64,000 bases of DNA from Streptococcaceae bacterium (GTDB taxonomy: Bacteria > Bacillota > Bacilli > Lactobacillales > Streptococcaceae), in the NCBI GenBank assembly GCA_902363395.1, contig CABIZZ010000001.1, forward strand, positions 992,001-1,056,000, given 5' to 3'. Below are positions 44,017 through 51,494 of the stretch, piece by piece. Within the stretch, counting starts at the first letter, position 1, and each line of letters starts with the position of its first letter. A program made the translations under genes and the position numbers. A model generated the notes under the pieces. That model did not search any database. It worked only from the letters and a program-made list of their open reading frames with translations, and was not told the origin of the DNA.

Positions 44017-44715
44017 ATGATTCCAGCTTACATACAAATTCACGATCAAATTAAAGCCGAAATTGACCAGAAAATCTGGAAAATTGGACAGCGCCTCCCT
44101 AGTGAGCGGGACTTGGCTGAGAAGTTCCAAGTTAGTCGGATGACCCTTCGTCAAGCCATTACACTCTTGGTAGAAGAAGGAGTACTGGAGCGCCGTGTTG
44201 GTAGTGGTACCTTTGTCGCTAGCACGCGCGTCCAGGAAAAGATGCGGGGGACGACTAGTTTTACTGAAATCATGAAGGCCCAAGGAAAGATCCCTTCGAC
44301 ACAGGTTATTTCTTACAAACGCACCATTCCTAGTCTTCAAGAAGTAGATAAACTTGGTATCGACAAGACCGAAACAATTGTTCGAATGGAACGGGTTCGT
44401 TATGCAGATGGTGTACCAGTCGTTTATGAAGTCACCTCAATTCCTGAGAAATTTATCAAAAACTTCAAAAAAGAAGAAGTGACCAGCCATTTCTTCCAAA
44501 CCTTGGAAAAGCACGGCTATCGAATTGGCAAATCTCAACAAACCATCTACGCTCGCTTGGCCAAAGAAAAAATTGCTGAATATCTGGAAATTCCCAAAGG
44601 ACAGGCCATCCTTGGTTTGACCCAGATCTCATATTTTGATAATGGTGTCGCTTTTGAGTATGTAAAAAGTCAATATGTCGGCGAACGCTTTGAGTTTTAC
44701 TTAGAAAATAATTAG
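44017..44715 (+). CDS. GntR/HutC-family transcriptional regulator
   Basis: A 232-residue regulator: winged helix (IPAYIQIHDQIKAEID...LPSERDLAEKFQVSRMTLRQAI) and a UTRA effector domain (about 85-230). HutC-type members often sense sugar phosphates or amino acids. No sugar operon lies next to it; a divergent guaA is 138 bp away. The stop is followed at once by a TTACATAA palindrome. Confidence 0.9.
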   Translation: MIPAYIQIHDQIKAEIDQKIWKIGQRLPSERDLAEKFQVSRMTLRQAITLLVEEGVLERRVGSGTFVASTRVQEKMRGTTSFTEIMKAQGKIPSTQVISYKRTIPSLQEVDKLGIDKTETIVRMERVRYADGVPVVYEVTSIPEKFIKNFKKEEVTSHFFQTLEKHGYRIGKSQQTIYARLAKEKIAEYLEIPKGQAILGLTQISYFDNGVAFEYVKSQYVGERFEFYLENN

Positions 44716-44717
44716 AT

Positions 44718-44739
44718 TTACATAATTTATATTACGTAA
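44718..44739. repeat. Short palindrome after a stop codon, copy a
   Basis: TTACATAA, 6 bases, TTACGTAA, starting 3 bases after the GntR stop codon. One of four such palindromes, all within 6 kb of difSL. Confidence 0.6.
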
Positions 44740-44831
44740 TTCACAGAAGTCTTTCGCTAGGAAACATCAATCTAGTTTTAGACCATTTGGAATCTGACTT
44801 TCTTGTTTCTCGTGAGTCAAAATAGGTAAGT

Positions 44832-44857
44832 CCCGCTAGTCTTTAGCGGGCTTTTTT
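44832..44857 (+). terminator. Terminator upstream of ylxM
   Basis: Perfect arms CCCGCTA and TAGCGGG around GTCTT, then CTTTTTT. It lies 6 bases before a -10 box. Confidence 0.82.
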
Positions 44858-44865
44858 GATATAAT
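44857..44865 (+). promoter_or_regulatory. Extended -10 promoter of ylxM-ffh, overlapping the start region
   Basis: TGATATAAT lies 8 bases before ATG 44873. Transcription would begin at or within a base or two of that ATG, so the mRNA may be leaderless. No good -35 is seen. Confidence 0.5.
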
Positions 44866-44872
44866 GAAAGGT

Positions 44873-45205
44873 ATGGAAATTGAGAAAACCAACCGAATGA
44901 ATGCGCTCTTTGAGTTTTACGCAGCGCTCTTGACGGACAAGCAAATGAACTATATCGAGCTTTATTACGCAGATGACTACAGCTTAGCTGAGATTGCGGA
45001 AGAGTTTGGGGTCAGTCGTCAGGCGGTTTATGACAATATCAAGCGGACAGAGAAGATTCTAGAGGATTACGAGATGAAGTTGCACATGTACTCGGACTAC
45101 ATTGTACGCAGCCAGATTTTTGATCAGATTTTAGAACGCTATCCGGAAGATACTTTTCTACAAGAGCAGGTTGAAATTTTATCAAGCATTGACAATCGGG
45201 AGTGA
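44873..45205 (+). CDS. ylxM: YlxM, SRP-associated helix-turn-helix protein
   Basis: A 110-residue protein: [37 protein letters not shown] start and a sigma-70 region 4-like HTH ([27 protein letters not shown]). YlxM is encoded with ffh and modulates the signal recognition particle GTPases. I choose ATG 44873 because ATG 44864 lies inside the -10 box and the family starts at MEIEK. Both starts lack a proper ribosome site. Confidence 0.85.
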   Translation: MEIEKTNRMNALFEFYAALLTDKQMNYIELYYADDYSLAEIAEEFGVSRQAVYDNIKRTEKILEDYEMKLHMYSDYIVRSQIFDQILERYPEDTFLQEQVEILSSIDNRE

Positions 45206-45207
45206 TT

Positions 45208-45423
45208 ATGGGCAGTCTCGTCATTTATCAAGGAATACCTTGCAAACTATTAGTCGCAGAGGAAGTATTTCCTACTCGACTACAGATTATCTCGCCCGAT
45301 GATATCTCCAAAGCTATGCAAATAGGTTTTAGCTGTTGGGGATATCCAAATGAAATCATGAAAGAAGTCACACCCGAAGAACTAGAATGTTTGCAACATT
45401 TCGGACGATATCCACTGAATTGA
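45208..45423 (+). CDS. Hypothetical 71-residue protein between ylxM and ffh
   Basis: MGSLVIYQGIPCKLLVAEEVFPTRLQIISPDD; overall soluble and mixed alpha/beta. A GTG at 45202 is an alternative start. It overlaps nothing, sits 2 bp after ylxM and 19 bp before ffh, so it is cotranscribed with the SRP genes. I do not recognise the family, and ylxM and ffh are usually adjacent, so this is an insertion in the unit. Confidence 0.55.
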   Translation: MGSLVIYQGIPCKLLVAEEVFPTRLQIISPDDISKAMQIGFSCWGYPNEIMKEVTPEELECLQHFGRYPLN

Positions 45424-45442
45424 AAAAAAATAGGAGAAAATA

Positions 45443-47014
45443 ATGGCATTTGAAAGTTTAACCGAACGTTTACAGAACGTCTTTAAAAATCTTCGTAAGA
45501 AAGGGAAAATCTCTGAAGCGGATGTCCAAGAGGCGACCAAAGAGATTCGTCTAGCCCTCTTAGAGGCCGACGTTGCCCTTCCAGTTGTAAAAGACTTTAT
45601 CAAACGCGTCCGCGAGCGGGCCGTAGGTCATGAAGTTATCGAAACCTTGAACCCTGCGCAACAAATCGTGAAGATTGTCGATGAAGAATTGACGGCCATT
45701 TTGGGTTCTGAGACAGCGGAAATTATTAAATCACCTAAGATTCCAACCATTATCATGATGGTCGGTCTTCAGGGGGCTGGTAAAACAACCTTTGCGGGTA
45801 AATTGGCCAACAAATTGGTCAAGGAAGAAAATGCGCGTCCTTTGATGATTGCCGCCGATATCTATCGTCCAGCAGCCATTGACCAGTTGAAGACTCTTGG
45901 TCAGCAGATCAATGTCTCTGTCTTCTCACTTGGTACAGAAGTCTCTGCAGTAGAGATCGTTCGTCAAGGTTTGGAGCAGGCGAGAGCCAATCACAATGAC
46001 TATGTCTTGATCGATACGGCTGGTCGTCTGCAAATCGATGAAAAACTCATGGCTGAGTTGCGTGATGTCAAAGCCCTTGCTGAGCCAAATGAAATCCTCT
46101 TGGTTGTCGATGCCATGATCGGTCAAGAGGCGGCCAATGTGGCGCGTGAGTTCAATGAACAACTCGAAGTAACCGGGGTGATCTTGACCAAGATTGATGG
46201 GGATACCCGTGGTGGTGCGGCCCTTTCTGTCCGTCAGATTACTGGAAAACCAATTAAGTTCACTGGTACTGGTGAAAAAATCACTGATATCGAAACCTTC
46301 CACCCAGACCGCATGTCTGGTCGGATCCTCGGTATGGGGGATATGCTGACGCTGATCGAGAAGGCTTCTCAAGAATACGATGAAAAACGTTCCCTTGAAC
46401 TCGCTGAGAAGATGCGGGAAAACACCTTTGACTTCAACGATTTCATCGATCAGTTAGACCAAGTTCAAAACATGGGACCAATGGAAGACCTGCTCAAGAT
46501 GCTTCCAGGTATGGCCAATAACCCTGCCATGAAGAACCTCAAGGTCGATGAACGAGAAATTGCTCGCAAACGTGCAATCGTATCATCCATGACACCAGCT
46601 GAACGGGAAAATCCAGATTTGTTAAATCCAAGCCGTCGTCGTCGGATTGCTGCTGGTTCAGGAAATAGCTTTGTCGAAGTCAATAAATTCATCAAGGACT
46701 TTAACCAAGCCAAACAGATGATGCAAGGCGTCCTCTCTGGCGATATGAACAAGATGATGAAACAAATGGGGCTCAATCCAAATAATATGCCGAAGAACAT
46801 GCCTGGTGGAATGCCTGATATGTCTGCTCTTGAAGGCATGATGGGACAAGGTGGCATGCCTGACTTGTCAGCTCTTAGCGGAGGCGCTGGAATGCCTGAT
46901 ATGAGCCAAATGTTTGGTGGTGGTCTCAAAGGAAAAGCCGGTGAATTCATGATGAAACGGGCGATGAACAAGATGGCCAAACAAATGCGCAAAAATAAGA
47001 AAAAACGGAAATAA
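45443..47014 (+). CDS. ffh: Signal recognition particle GTPase Ffh (SRP54)
   Basis: A 523-residue protein with N domain, G domain (GLQGAGKTTFAGKLA, DTAGR, TKIDGDTRGG) and a Met-rich M domain that binds 4.5S RNA and signal peptides. The end has repeated GMPDM/GGMPDLSALSGGAG motifs and a basic tail. It targets membrane proteins to SecYEG. RBS TAGGAG. Confidence 0.96.
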   Translation: MAFESLTERLQNVFKNLRKKGKISEADVQEATKEIRLALLEADVALPVVKDFIKRVRERAVGHEVIETLNPAQQIVKIVDEELTAILGSETAEIIKSPKIPTIIMMVGLQGAGKTTFAGKLANKLVKEENARPLMIAADIYRPAAIDQLKTLGQQINVSVFSLGTEVSAVEIVRQGLEQARANHNDYVLIDTAGRLQIDEKLMAELRDVKALAEPNEILLVVDAMIGQEAANVAREFNEQLEVTGVILTKIDGDTRGGAALSVRQITGKPIKFTGTGEKITDIETFHPDRMSGRILGMGDMLTLIEKASQEYDEKRSLELAEKMRENTFDFNDFIDQLDQVQNMGPMEDLLKMLPGMANNPAMKNLKVDEREIARKRAIVSSMTPAERENPDLLNPSRRRRIAAGSGNSFVEVNKFIKDFNQAKQMMQGVLSGDMNKMMKQMGLNPNNMPKNMPGGMPDMSALEGMMGQGGMPDLSALSGGAGMPDMSQMFGGGLKGKAGEFMMKRAMNKMAKQMRKNKKKRK

Positions 47015-47030
47015 TCGTTTCTAATAAGGG

Positions 47031-47058
47031 CCTGGAACACACTGTTCTGGGTTCTTTT
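47031..47058 (+). terminator. Terminator of ylxM-ffh
   Basis: Arms CCTGGAACA and TGTTCTGGG (two G-U) around CAC, then TTCTTTT. Confidence 0.7.
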
Positions 47059-47079
47059 AGAAACTACTACTAGAGGATC

Positions 47080-47847
47080 ATGTTAAAAAAACTAATTCAA
47101 CAAGTCATTCGTTTCTTTACAAGATTGTTTTCTTCGCACAGCAAGCCCTTTGAATTCCCAAAAGGCTCGAAGAAACCACCGATCAGACCAATCATCTTTG
47201 TACCTGGAAGTTCAGCTAGTATCCAGCGATTCAATGGAACCATCCGCATGCTCCATCGCTTTTCTAGAAAAAAGCAAAGTCTCTTAAAAATAAAAGTCAA
47301 TAAAGATGATTCTATAGAAATGGAGGGAAGACTGAATACGAAAGAGCCGAATCCGATGATTGTGATTGGCTTCGAGAACAATCGAGATGGCTACAGCAAT
47401 ATCAAGCAGCAAATCGAATCCCTTAAGATCGCCATCACCTACCTCCTTGATCACTATTATTTTACAGAGTTCAAGGCAGTCGGGCACTCCAATGGGGGAC
47501 TAGTTTTGACTGGCTTATTGGAAAGTGGCTTTTTAGAAAAGAAAAAACTTACCGTAAGGAAGCTCGCTATTATTGGTAGTCCTTACAAATTCAATCAAGA
47601 AATGTATGTCGATTTTCAAAAATGGAAGCATCGATTAGATAAAGAAGTAGAGGTCCTTAACTTTGTCGGTAGCTTTGCTGGAAAATCAGACGGGATCGTC
47701 CCCCTTTCTAGTGCCCAAGCAGCACAATCTATTTTTGAGAAACAAGCCTATACAGAAGTGAATTTAAACGGTCGTAAAGCTCATCATTCTGCTTTACCTA
47801 CTAATCCAGATCTAGTGAAACAATTAAGTCTATTTTTGAATCTATAA
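47080..47847 (+). CDS. Alpha/beta hydrolase of the DUF915 type
   Basis: A 255-residue protein with an N-terminal hydrophobic/basic anchor (LIQQVIRFFTRLFSS), FVPGSSASIQRFN oxyanion loop, nucleophile elbow GHSNGG, Asp in GKSDGIVPLSS and His in KAHHSALP. This is the DUF915 hydrolase pattern. It is probably membrane-associated. Substrate unknown. Confidence 0.8.
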   Translation: MLKKLIQQVIRFFTRLFSSHSKPFEFPKGSKKPPIRPIIFVPGSSASIQRFNGTIRMLHRFSRKKQSLLKIKVNKDDSIEMEGRLNTKEPNPMIVIGFENNRDGYSNIKQQIESLKIAITYLLDHYYFTEFKAVGHSNGGLVLTGLLESGFLEKKKLTVRKLAIIGSPYKFNQEMYVDFQKWKHRLDKEVEVLNFVGSFAGKSDGIVPLSSAQAAQSIFEKQAYTEVNLNGRKAHHSALPTNPDLVKQLSLFLNL

Positions 47848-47850
47848 ATA

Positions 47851-47876
47851 AATTACATAATTTCGGTTATGTAATT
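47851..47876. repeat. Short palindrome after a stop codon, copy b
   Basis: Perfect 10-bp arms AATTACATAA and TTATGTAATT around 6 bases, then TTTATTT. It begins 3 bases after the hydrolase stop and could act as a weak AT-rich terminator. Confidence 0.7.
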
Positions 47877-47952
47877 TTTATTTGTCTCTTGCAATCCTTA
47901 AGTAAATATGGTACATTTTTGGTAGCGATTACACACACTTAAGGAGGATTTT

Positions 47953-48936
47953 ATGAAAGATCCCAAATTATTAGAAACAATGAAAGATTACAAGGGACGG
48001 GATGAGGTTCCCGCAGATTTTGATAGCTTTTGGAATCAAGCCCTAGCAAAGATGACTCAACTGCCTGAATACAAGCTCGAAGAACGAGATTTCAGCATTC
48101 CAAATGTTGCTTGTTATGAATTAACCTTTAAAGGAACACGAGATGGGCTTGTTTATGCGCGGGTTGTTCTCCCAAAAACGGATCAAAAGGTTCCAGTGAT
48201 TTTCCATTTTCATGGTTATATGGGTCGTTGTTGGGATTGGGCTGATATGTTAGCTTATACAGTAGCTGGCTATGGTGTTGTATCTATGGACGTGAGAGGC
48301 CAATCAGGCTATTCAACAGACGGAAATCGTTCACCACTTGGAAATACGGTTAAAGGACAGATTATCCGCGGAGCCATGGAAGGTCCTGATGAGCTCTTTT
48401 ATAAGGATGTCTACTTAGATCTTTACCAGTTAATTGAAATTGTATCCAGCCTTCCTCAAGTAGACGACAGCAAACTTGCTAGCTATGGAGCCTCTCAAGG
48501 TGGTGCCCTGGCTTTAGTTGCTGCAGGATTGAATTCTCGTATACAACGAACGGTAACCATTTATCCATTCTTATCAGATTTCAGACGGGTATTAGAGATT
48601 GGAAATACTAGCGAGGCTTATGATGAGCTTTTCCGTTATTTCAAGTTTCATGATCCATTTCATGAAACAGAAGATCGTTTGATGCATACCTTAGCCTATA
48701 TTGATGTAAAAAACTTTGCCCATCGTATCAAAGGACAAGTTCACATGATTACCGGGCTAGATGATGATGTTTGTTATCCAGAGACACAATTCGCCATTTA
48801 TAATCGATTAGAATGTCCAAAAGAGCATTTAATCATGCCAGAATATGCCCATGAAGCTATGAATGTTCAAGTCAATGATCGAGTCTATAATTGGCTCTGT
48901 GGTAGCAAGATTCCATTTCAGTATGTAGAAAAATAA
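47953..48936 (+). CDS. Acetyl xylan esterase / cephalosporin-C deacetylase family protein
   Basis: A 327-residue carbohydrate esterase family 7 enzyme: DFDSFWNQAL start, RGQSGYSTDGNRSPLGNTVKGQIIRG motif, nucleophile in GASQGGAL, Asp in GLDDDVCYPETQF and His in EYAHEAM. The family removes acetyl groups from sugars or antibiotics, and forms hexamers. In streptococci it may act on host sialic-acid or xylan esters. RBS AAGGAGG. Confidence 0.9.
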   Translation: MKDPKLLETMKDYKGRDEVPADFDSFWNQALAKMTQLPEYKLEERDFSIPNVACYELTFKGTRDGLVYARVVLPKTDQKVPVIFHFHGYMGRCWDWADMLAYTVAGYGVVSMDVRGQSGYSTDGNRSPLGNTVKGQIIRGAMEGPDELFYKDVYLDLYQLIEIVSSLPQVDDSKLASYGASQGGALALVAAGLNSRIQRTVTIYPFLSDFRRVLEIGNTSEAYDELFRYFKFHDPFHETEDRLMHTLAYIDVKNFAHRIKGQVHMITGLDDDVCYPETQFAIYNRLECPKEHLIMPEYAHEAMNVQVNDRVYNWLCGSKIPFQYVEK

Positions 48937-48952
48937 GTTAGAGAATAAAAAC

Positions 48953-48986
48953 AATCAGTAAATCCATGAGATTTGCTGATTTTTTG
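48953..48986 (+). terminator. Terminator of the acetyl esterase gene
   Basis: Perfect 12-bp arms AATCAGTAAATC and GATTTGCTGATT (one G-U) around CATGA, then TTTTTG. Confidence 0.82.
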
Positions 48987-49047
48987 TGTTTAAAAGGCAT
49001 CCAGTATAGATAGGGAAAATAAAAGAGTCCTATATAGACCCTATAAC

Positions 49048-49078
49048 ATCTTTCCGAAAAACTATAATTTTCTTGAAA
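49048..49078. other. difSL: difSL chromosome-dimer resolution site (replication terminus)
   Basis: The 31 bases contain TCTTTCCGAAAAACT and TTTTCTTGAAA, the left and right arms of the streptococcal XerS site difSL as I recall it. Its position just upstream of xerS is the known streptococcal arrangement. Gene orientation switches here from mainly + to mainly -. Confidence 0.88.
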
Positions 49079-49101
49079 AATATATCTGGCTATGCTATAC
49101 T
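49073..49101 (+). promoter_or_regulatory. Promoter of xerS, overlapping difSL
   Basis: TTGAAA (49073-49078), 17 bp, and TATACT with TG at 49093-49094. The -35 is the last six bases of difSL, so XerS bound at dif should compete with RNA polymerase. Confidence 0.65.
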
Positions 49102-49129
49102 ACTAGTATAGAAAGATTTGGAGAAAAAC

Positions 49130-50200
49130 ATGAAACGCGAGATCTTATTAGAACGTATTGATAAACTCAAACAAGTCATGCCCTGGTACGTATTGGAATA
49201 TTACCAATCGAAACTGGCCGTTCCATACAGTTTTACGACCTTGTACGAATACTTAAAGGAATACGATCGATTTTTCACCTGGGTCTTAGAATCTGGTATA
49301 TCGGATGCTGACACCATGGCCGAGATTCCTTTAGACGTTCTGGAGCACATGACCAAGAAAGACATGGAATCTTTCATTCTTTACTTACGTGAACGTCCAC
49401 TGCTCAATGCCAATACGACGAAAAACGGGGTTTCCCAAACAACCATTAACCGCACCCTTTCTGCACTGTCTAGTCTCTATAAGTATTTGACCGAGGAAGT
49501 TGAAAATGAGCAAGGGGAACCGTATTTCTACCGCAACGTCATGAAGAAGGTTGCTACCAAGAAAAAGAAAGAAACCTTGGCGGCTCGTGCTGAAAATATC
49601 AAACAAAAGCTCTTTTTAGGGGATGAAACAGAGGGATTTTTGAATTATATCGATGAGGAATACCCCAAAACACTCTCAAATCGCGCCTTATCCTCCTTTA
49701 ATAAGAATAAAGAGCGAGATTTAGCCATTATCGCACTCCTTCTTGCCTCTGGTGTCCGTCTCTCTGAAGCCGTTAACCTAGACCTTCGTGACCTCAATCT
49801 TAAGATGATGGTCATTGACATCACTCGAAAAGGTGGAAAACGAGACTCTGTTAATGTTGCTGCCTTTGCTAAGCCTTATCTAGAACAATATCTCGCTATT
49901 CGAGACAAACGTTACAAGACAGAAAAGACTGATACAGCTCTCTTTCTGACCTTGTATCGAGGTGTTCCAAACCGGATTGATGCTTCAAGTGTTGAAAAAA
50001 TGGTCGCCAAGTATTCAGAAGACTTCAAAGTCCGCGTGACACCCCACAAGCTTCGCCATACATTAGCAACGCGCCTCTATGATGCAACAAAATCACAAGT
50101 TTTGGTCAGCCACCAGCTGGGACATGCTAGCACACAGGTAACGGACTTGTATACGCATATCGTTAATGACGAACAGAAAAATGCCTTGGATAGTTTATAA
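49130..50200 (+). CDS. xerS: Tyrosine recombinase XerS
   Basis: A 356-residue recombinase from ATG 49130 (RBS TTGGAGAAA); an in-frame ATG at 49118 is part of the leader. Catalytic residues are visible: Arg in [10 protein letters not shown], Lys in [17 protein letters not shown] (His-x-x-Arg), GHAST and Tyr in DLYTHIV. A single XerS does the work of XerC and XerD in streptococci, resolving chromosome dimers at difSL with FtsK. Confidence 0.96.
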   Translation: MKREILLERIDKLKQVMPWYVLEYYQSKLAVPYSFTTLYEYLKEYDRFFTWVLESGISDADTMAEIPLDVLEHMTKKDMESFILYLRERPLLNANTTKNGVSQTTINRTLSALSSLYKYLTEEVENEQGEPYFYRNVMKKVATKKKKETLAARAENIKQKLFLGDETEGFLNYIDEEYPKTLSNRALSSFNKNKERDLAIIALLLASGVRLSEAVNLDLRDLNLKMMVIDITRKGGKRDSVNVAAFAKPYLEQYLAIRDKRYKTEKTDTALFLTLYRGVPNRIDASSVEKMVAKYSEDFKVRVTPHKLRHTLATRLYDATKSQVLVSHQLGHASTQVTDLYTHIVNDEQKNALDSL

Positions 50201-50202
50201 GA

Positions 50203-50222
50203 TACATAATATAAATTATGTA
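50203..50222. repeat. Short palindrome after a stop codon, copy c
   Basis: Perfect 8-bp arms TACATAAT and ATTATGTA around ATAA, starting 2 bases after the xerS stop. Confidence 0.65.
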
Positions 50223-50235
50223 ATATATTTCATAT

Positions 50236-50272
50236 AAAAAAAGAAGCTGGATATAAAACCAGCTTCTTTTTT
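50236..50272. terminator. Bidirectional terminator between xerS and lplA
   Basis: Arms AAAGAAGCTGG and CCAGCTTCTTT around 8 bases with A and T runs on the two sides. It separates convergent genes about 1.2 kb past difSL. Confidence 0.85.
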
Positions 50273-50275
50273 ACT

Positions 50276-51265
50276 TTATTCCACCACTGCTTCAGCAATT
50301 TCCTCTGCAGTGATTCCTGCGAAGTAACGACCTAGATTAATGGTTTGAAGGGCTTTGAGGACATCTTCACGTTCGTATTTAACGCCACGAAGAACATCTT
50401 CTACTGCTGCAACATCTTCGATACCAAAGAAGTCACCGTAAATCTTGATATCTTGGATCTTTGATTCAATGACATTGGCAAAGATTTCAACCTTACCGCT
50501 AGGGAATTTAGTGCCACGACGGACATTGTATTCAGGAGACTTTCCATAGTTCCAATCCCAGGTACCAAACTTGGTTTCCTTGATCCGGTTGATTTCAGCC
50601 AATTCTTCATCCGAGAAGACATATTCCGTCATCTCAGGATATTCTTTCTTCATGTAGTCCAAAAGTAGGTCACGGAACTCTTCAACAGTGATCTTTTCTG
50701 GCAATTCATCGATGATATTGGTCACGCGAGCACGGACTGATTTAACCCCTTTGGACTCAAACTTGTCTTTAGATACCTTGAGAGCATTGGCAAGGACTGA
50801 CAAATCAACGTCAAAGAGAAGGCAACCATGGTGCATGATCCGACCATTAATGTACGCTTGGGCATTTCCACAGAATTTCTTGCCGTCAATCTCTAAGTCG
50901 TTACGACCCGTGAATTCAGCCTTCACTCCAAGCTGAGCCAAGGTGTTGATCACAGGAGTAGAAAAACTCTTGAAGTCAAAGGCTTTGTTTTCATCTTCTT
51001 TTGAAATGATGGTGTAGTTGAGGTTGTTCAAATCGTGATAAACAGCCCCACCACCACTGATCCGACGAACCACTTCAATCCCATGCTCCCGAACATAGTC
51101 GCGGTTGATTTCTTCGATGGTATTTTGGTGGCGACCGACGATAATGGATGGTTTGTTAATCCAGAGAAGGAAGATTTGATCCTCATCTAACAGATGCTTA
51201 AAAGCATATTCTTCCAAAGCAATATTAAAAGCAGTATCATTTGAATAATTAATAATGTATTTCAT
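50276..51265 (-). CDS. lplA: Lipoate-protein ligase A
   Basis: A 329-residue two-domain ligase: RRISGGGAVYHDLNNLNYT lipoate loop, GRHQNTIEEIN, GRNDLEIDGKKFCGNAQ and a C-terminal accessory domain. It attaches free lipoate to lipoyl domains with ATP. It is downstream of the dehydrogenase operon on the same strand and would load the lipoyl domain of the E3 subunit. Confidence 0.93.
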   Translation of the reverse strand: MKYIINYSNDTAFNIALEEYAFKHLLDEDQIFLLWINKPSIIVGRHQNTIEEINRDYVREHGIEVVRRISGGGAVYHDLNNLNYTIISKEDENKAFDFKSFSTPVINTLAQLGVKAEFTGRNDLEIDGKKFCGNAQAYINGRIMHHGCLLFDVDLSVLANALKVSKDKFESKGVKSVRARVTNIIDELPEKITVEEFRDLLLDYMKKEYPEMTEYVFSDEELAEINRIKETKFGTWDWNYGKSPEYNVRRGTKFPSGKVEIFANVIESKIQDIKIYGDFFGIEDVAAVEDVLRGVKYEREDVLKALQTINLGRYFAGITAEEIAEAVVE

Positions 51266-51383
51266 AGTAATTCCAAAAATTCGTTTTATAAATCCTACTC
51301 ATAGTAAGATAAGCATTAGACAGAAATAGTTGAATTTCACTTGAATTTTCTGAAGTAGTAAAAAGAAATGTAACGATAACTCG

Positions 51384-51484
51384 TTACATTTCTCGGAAAA
51401 ATTGAGACAAGTGGCTCAATTTTTAGGCATGGAACTCTAAGAGAGGTCGCTGCCGTCCGTACTACTTTAAGAAAATTTAGTTGA
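51384..51484. repeat. BOX-like modular repeat, copy 2 (inverted)
   Basis: On the minus strand this aligns with copy 1 at 9505. The stem AATTGAG / CTCAATT replaces TTTTGAG / CTCAAAA of copy 1, so pairing is kept while sequence changed. The second stem here has a mismatch. It fills most of the 229-bp space between the E3 gene and lplA. Confidence 0.55.
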
Positions 51485-51494
51485 AAGAATAGTA

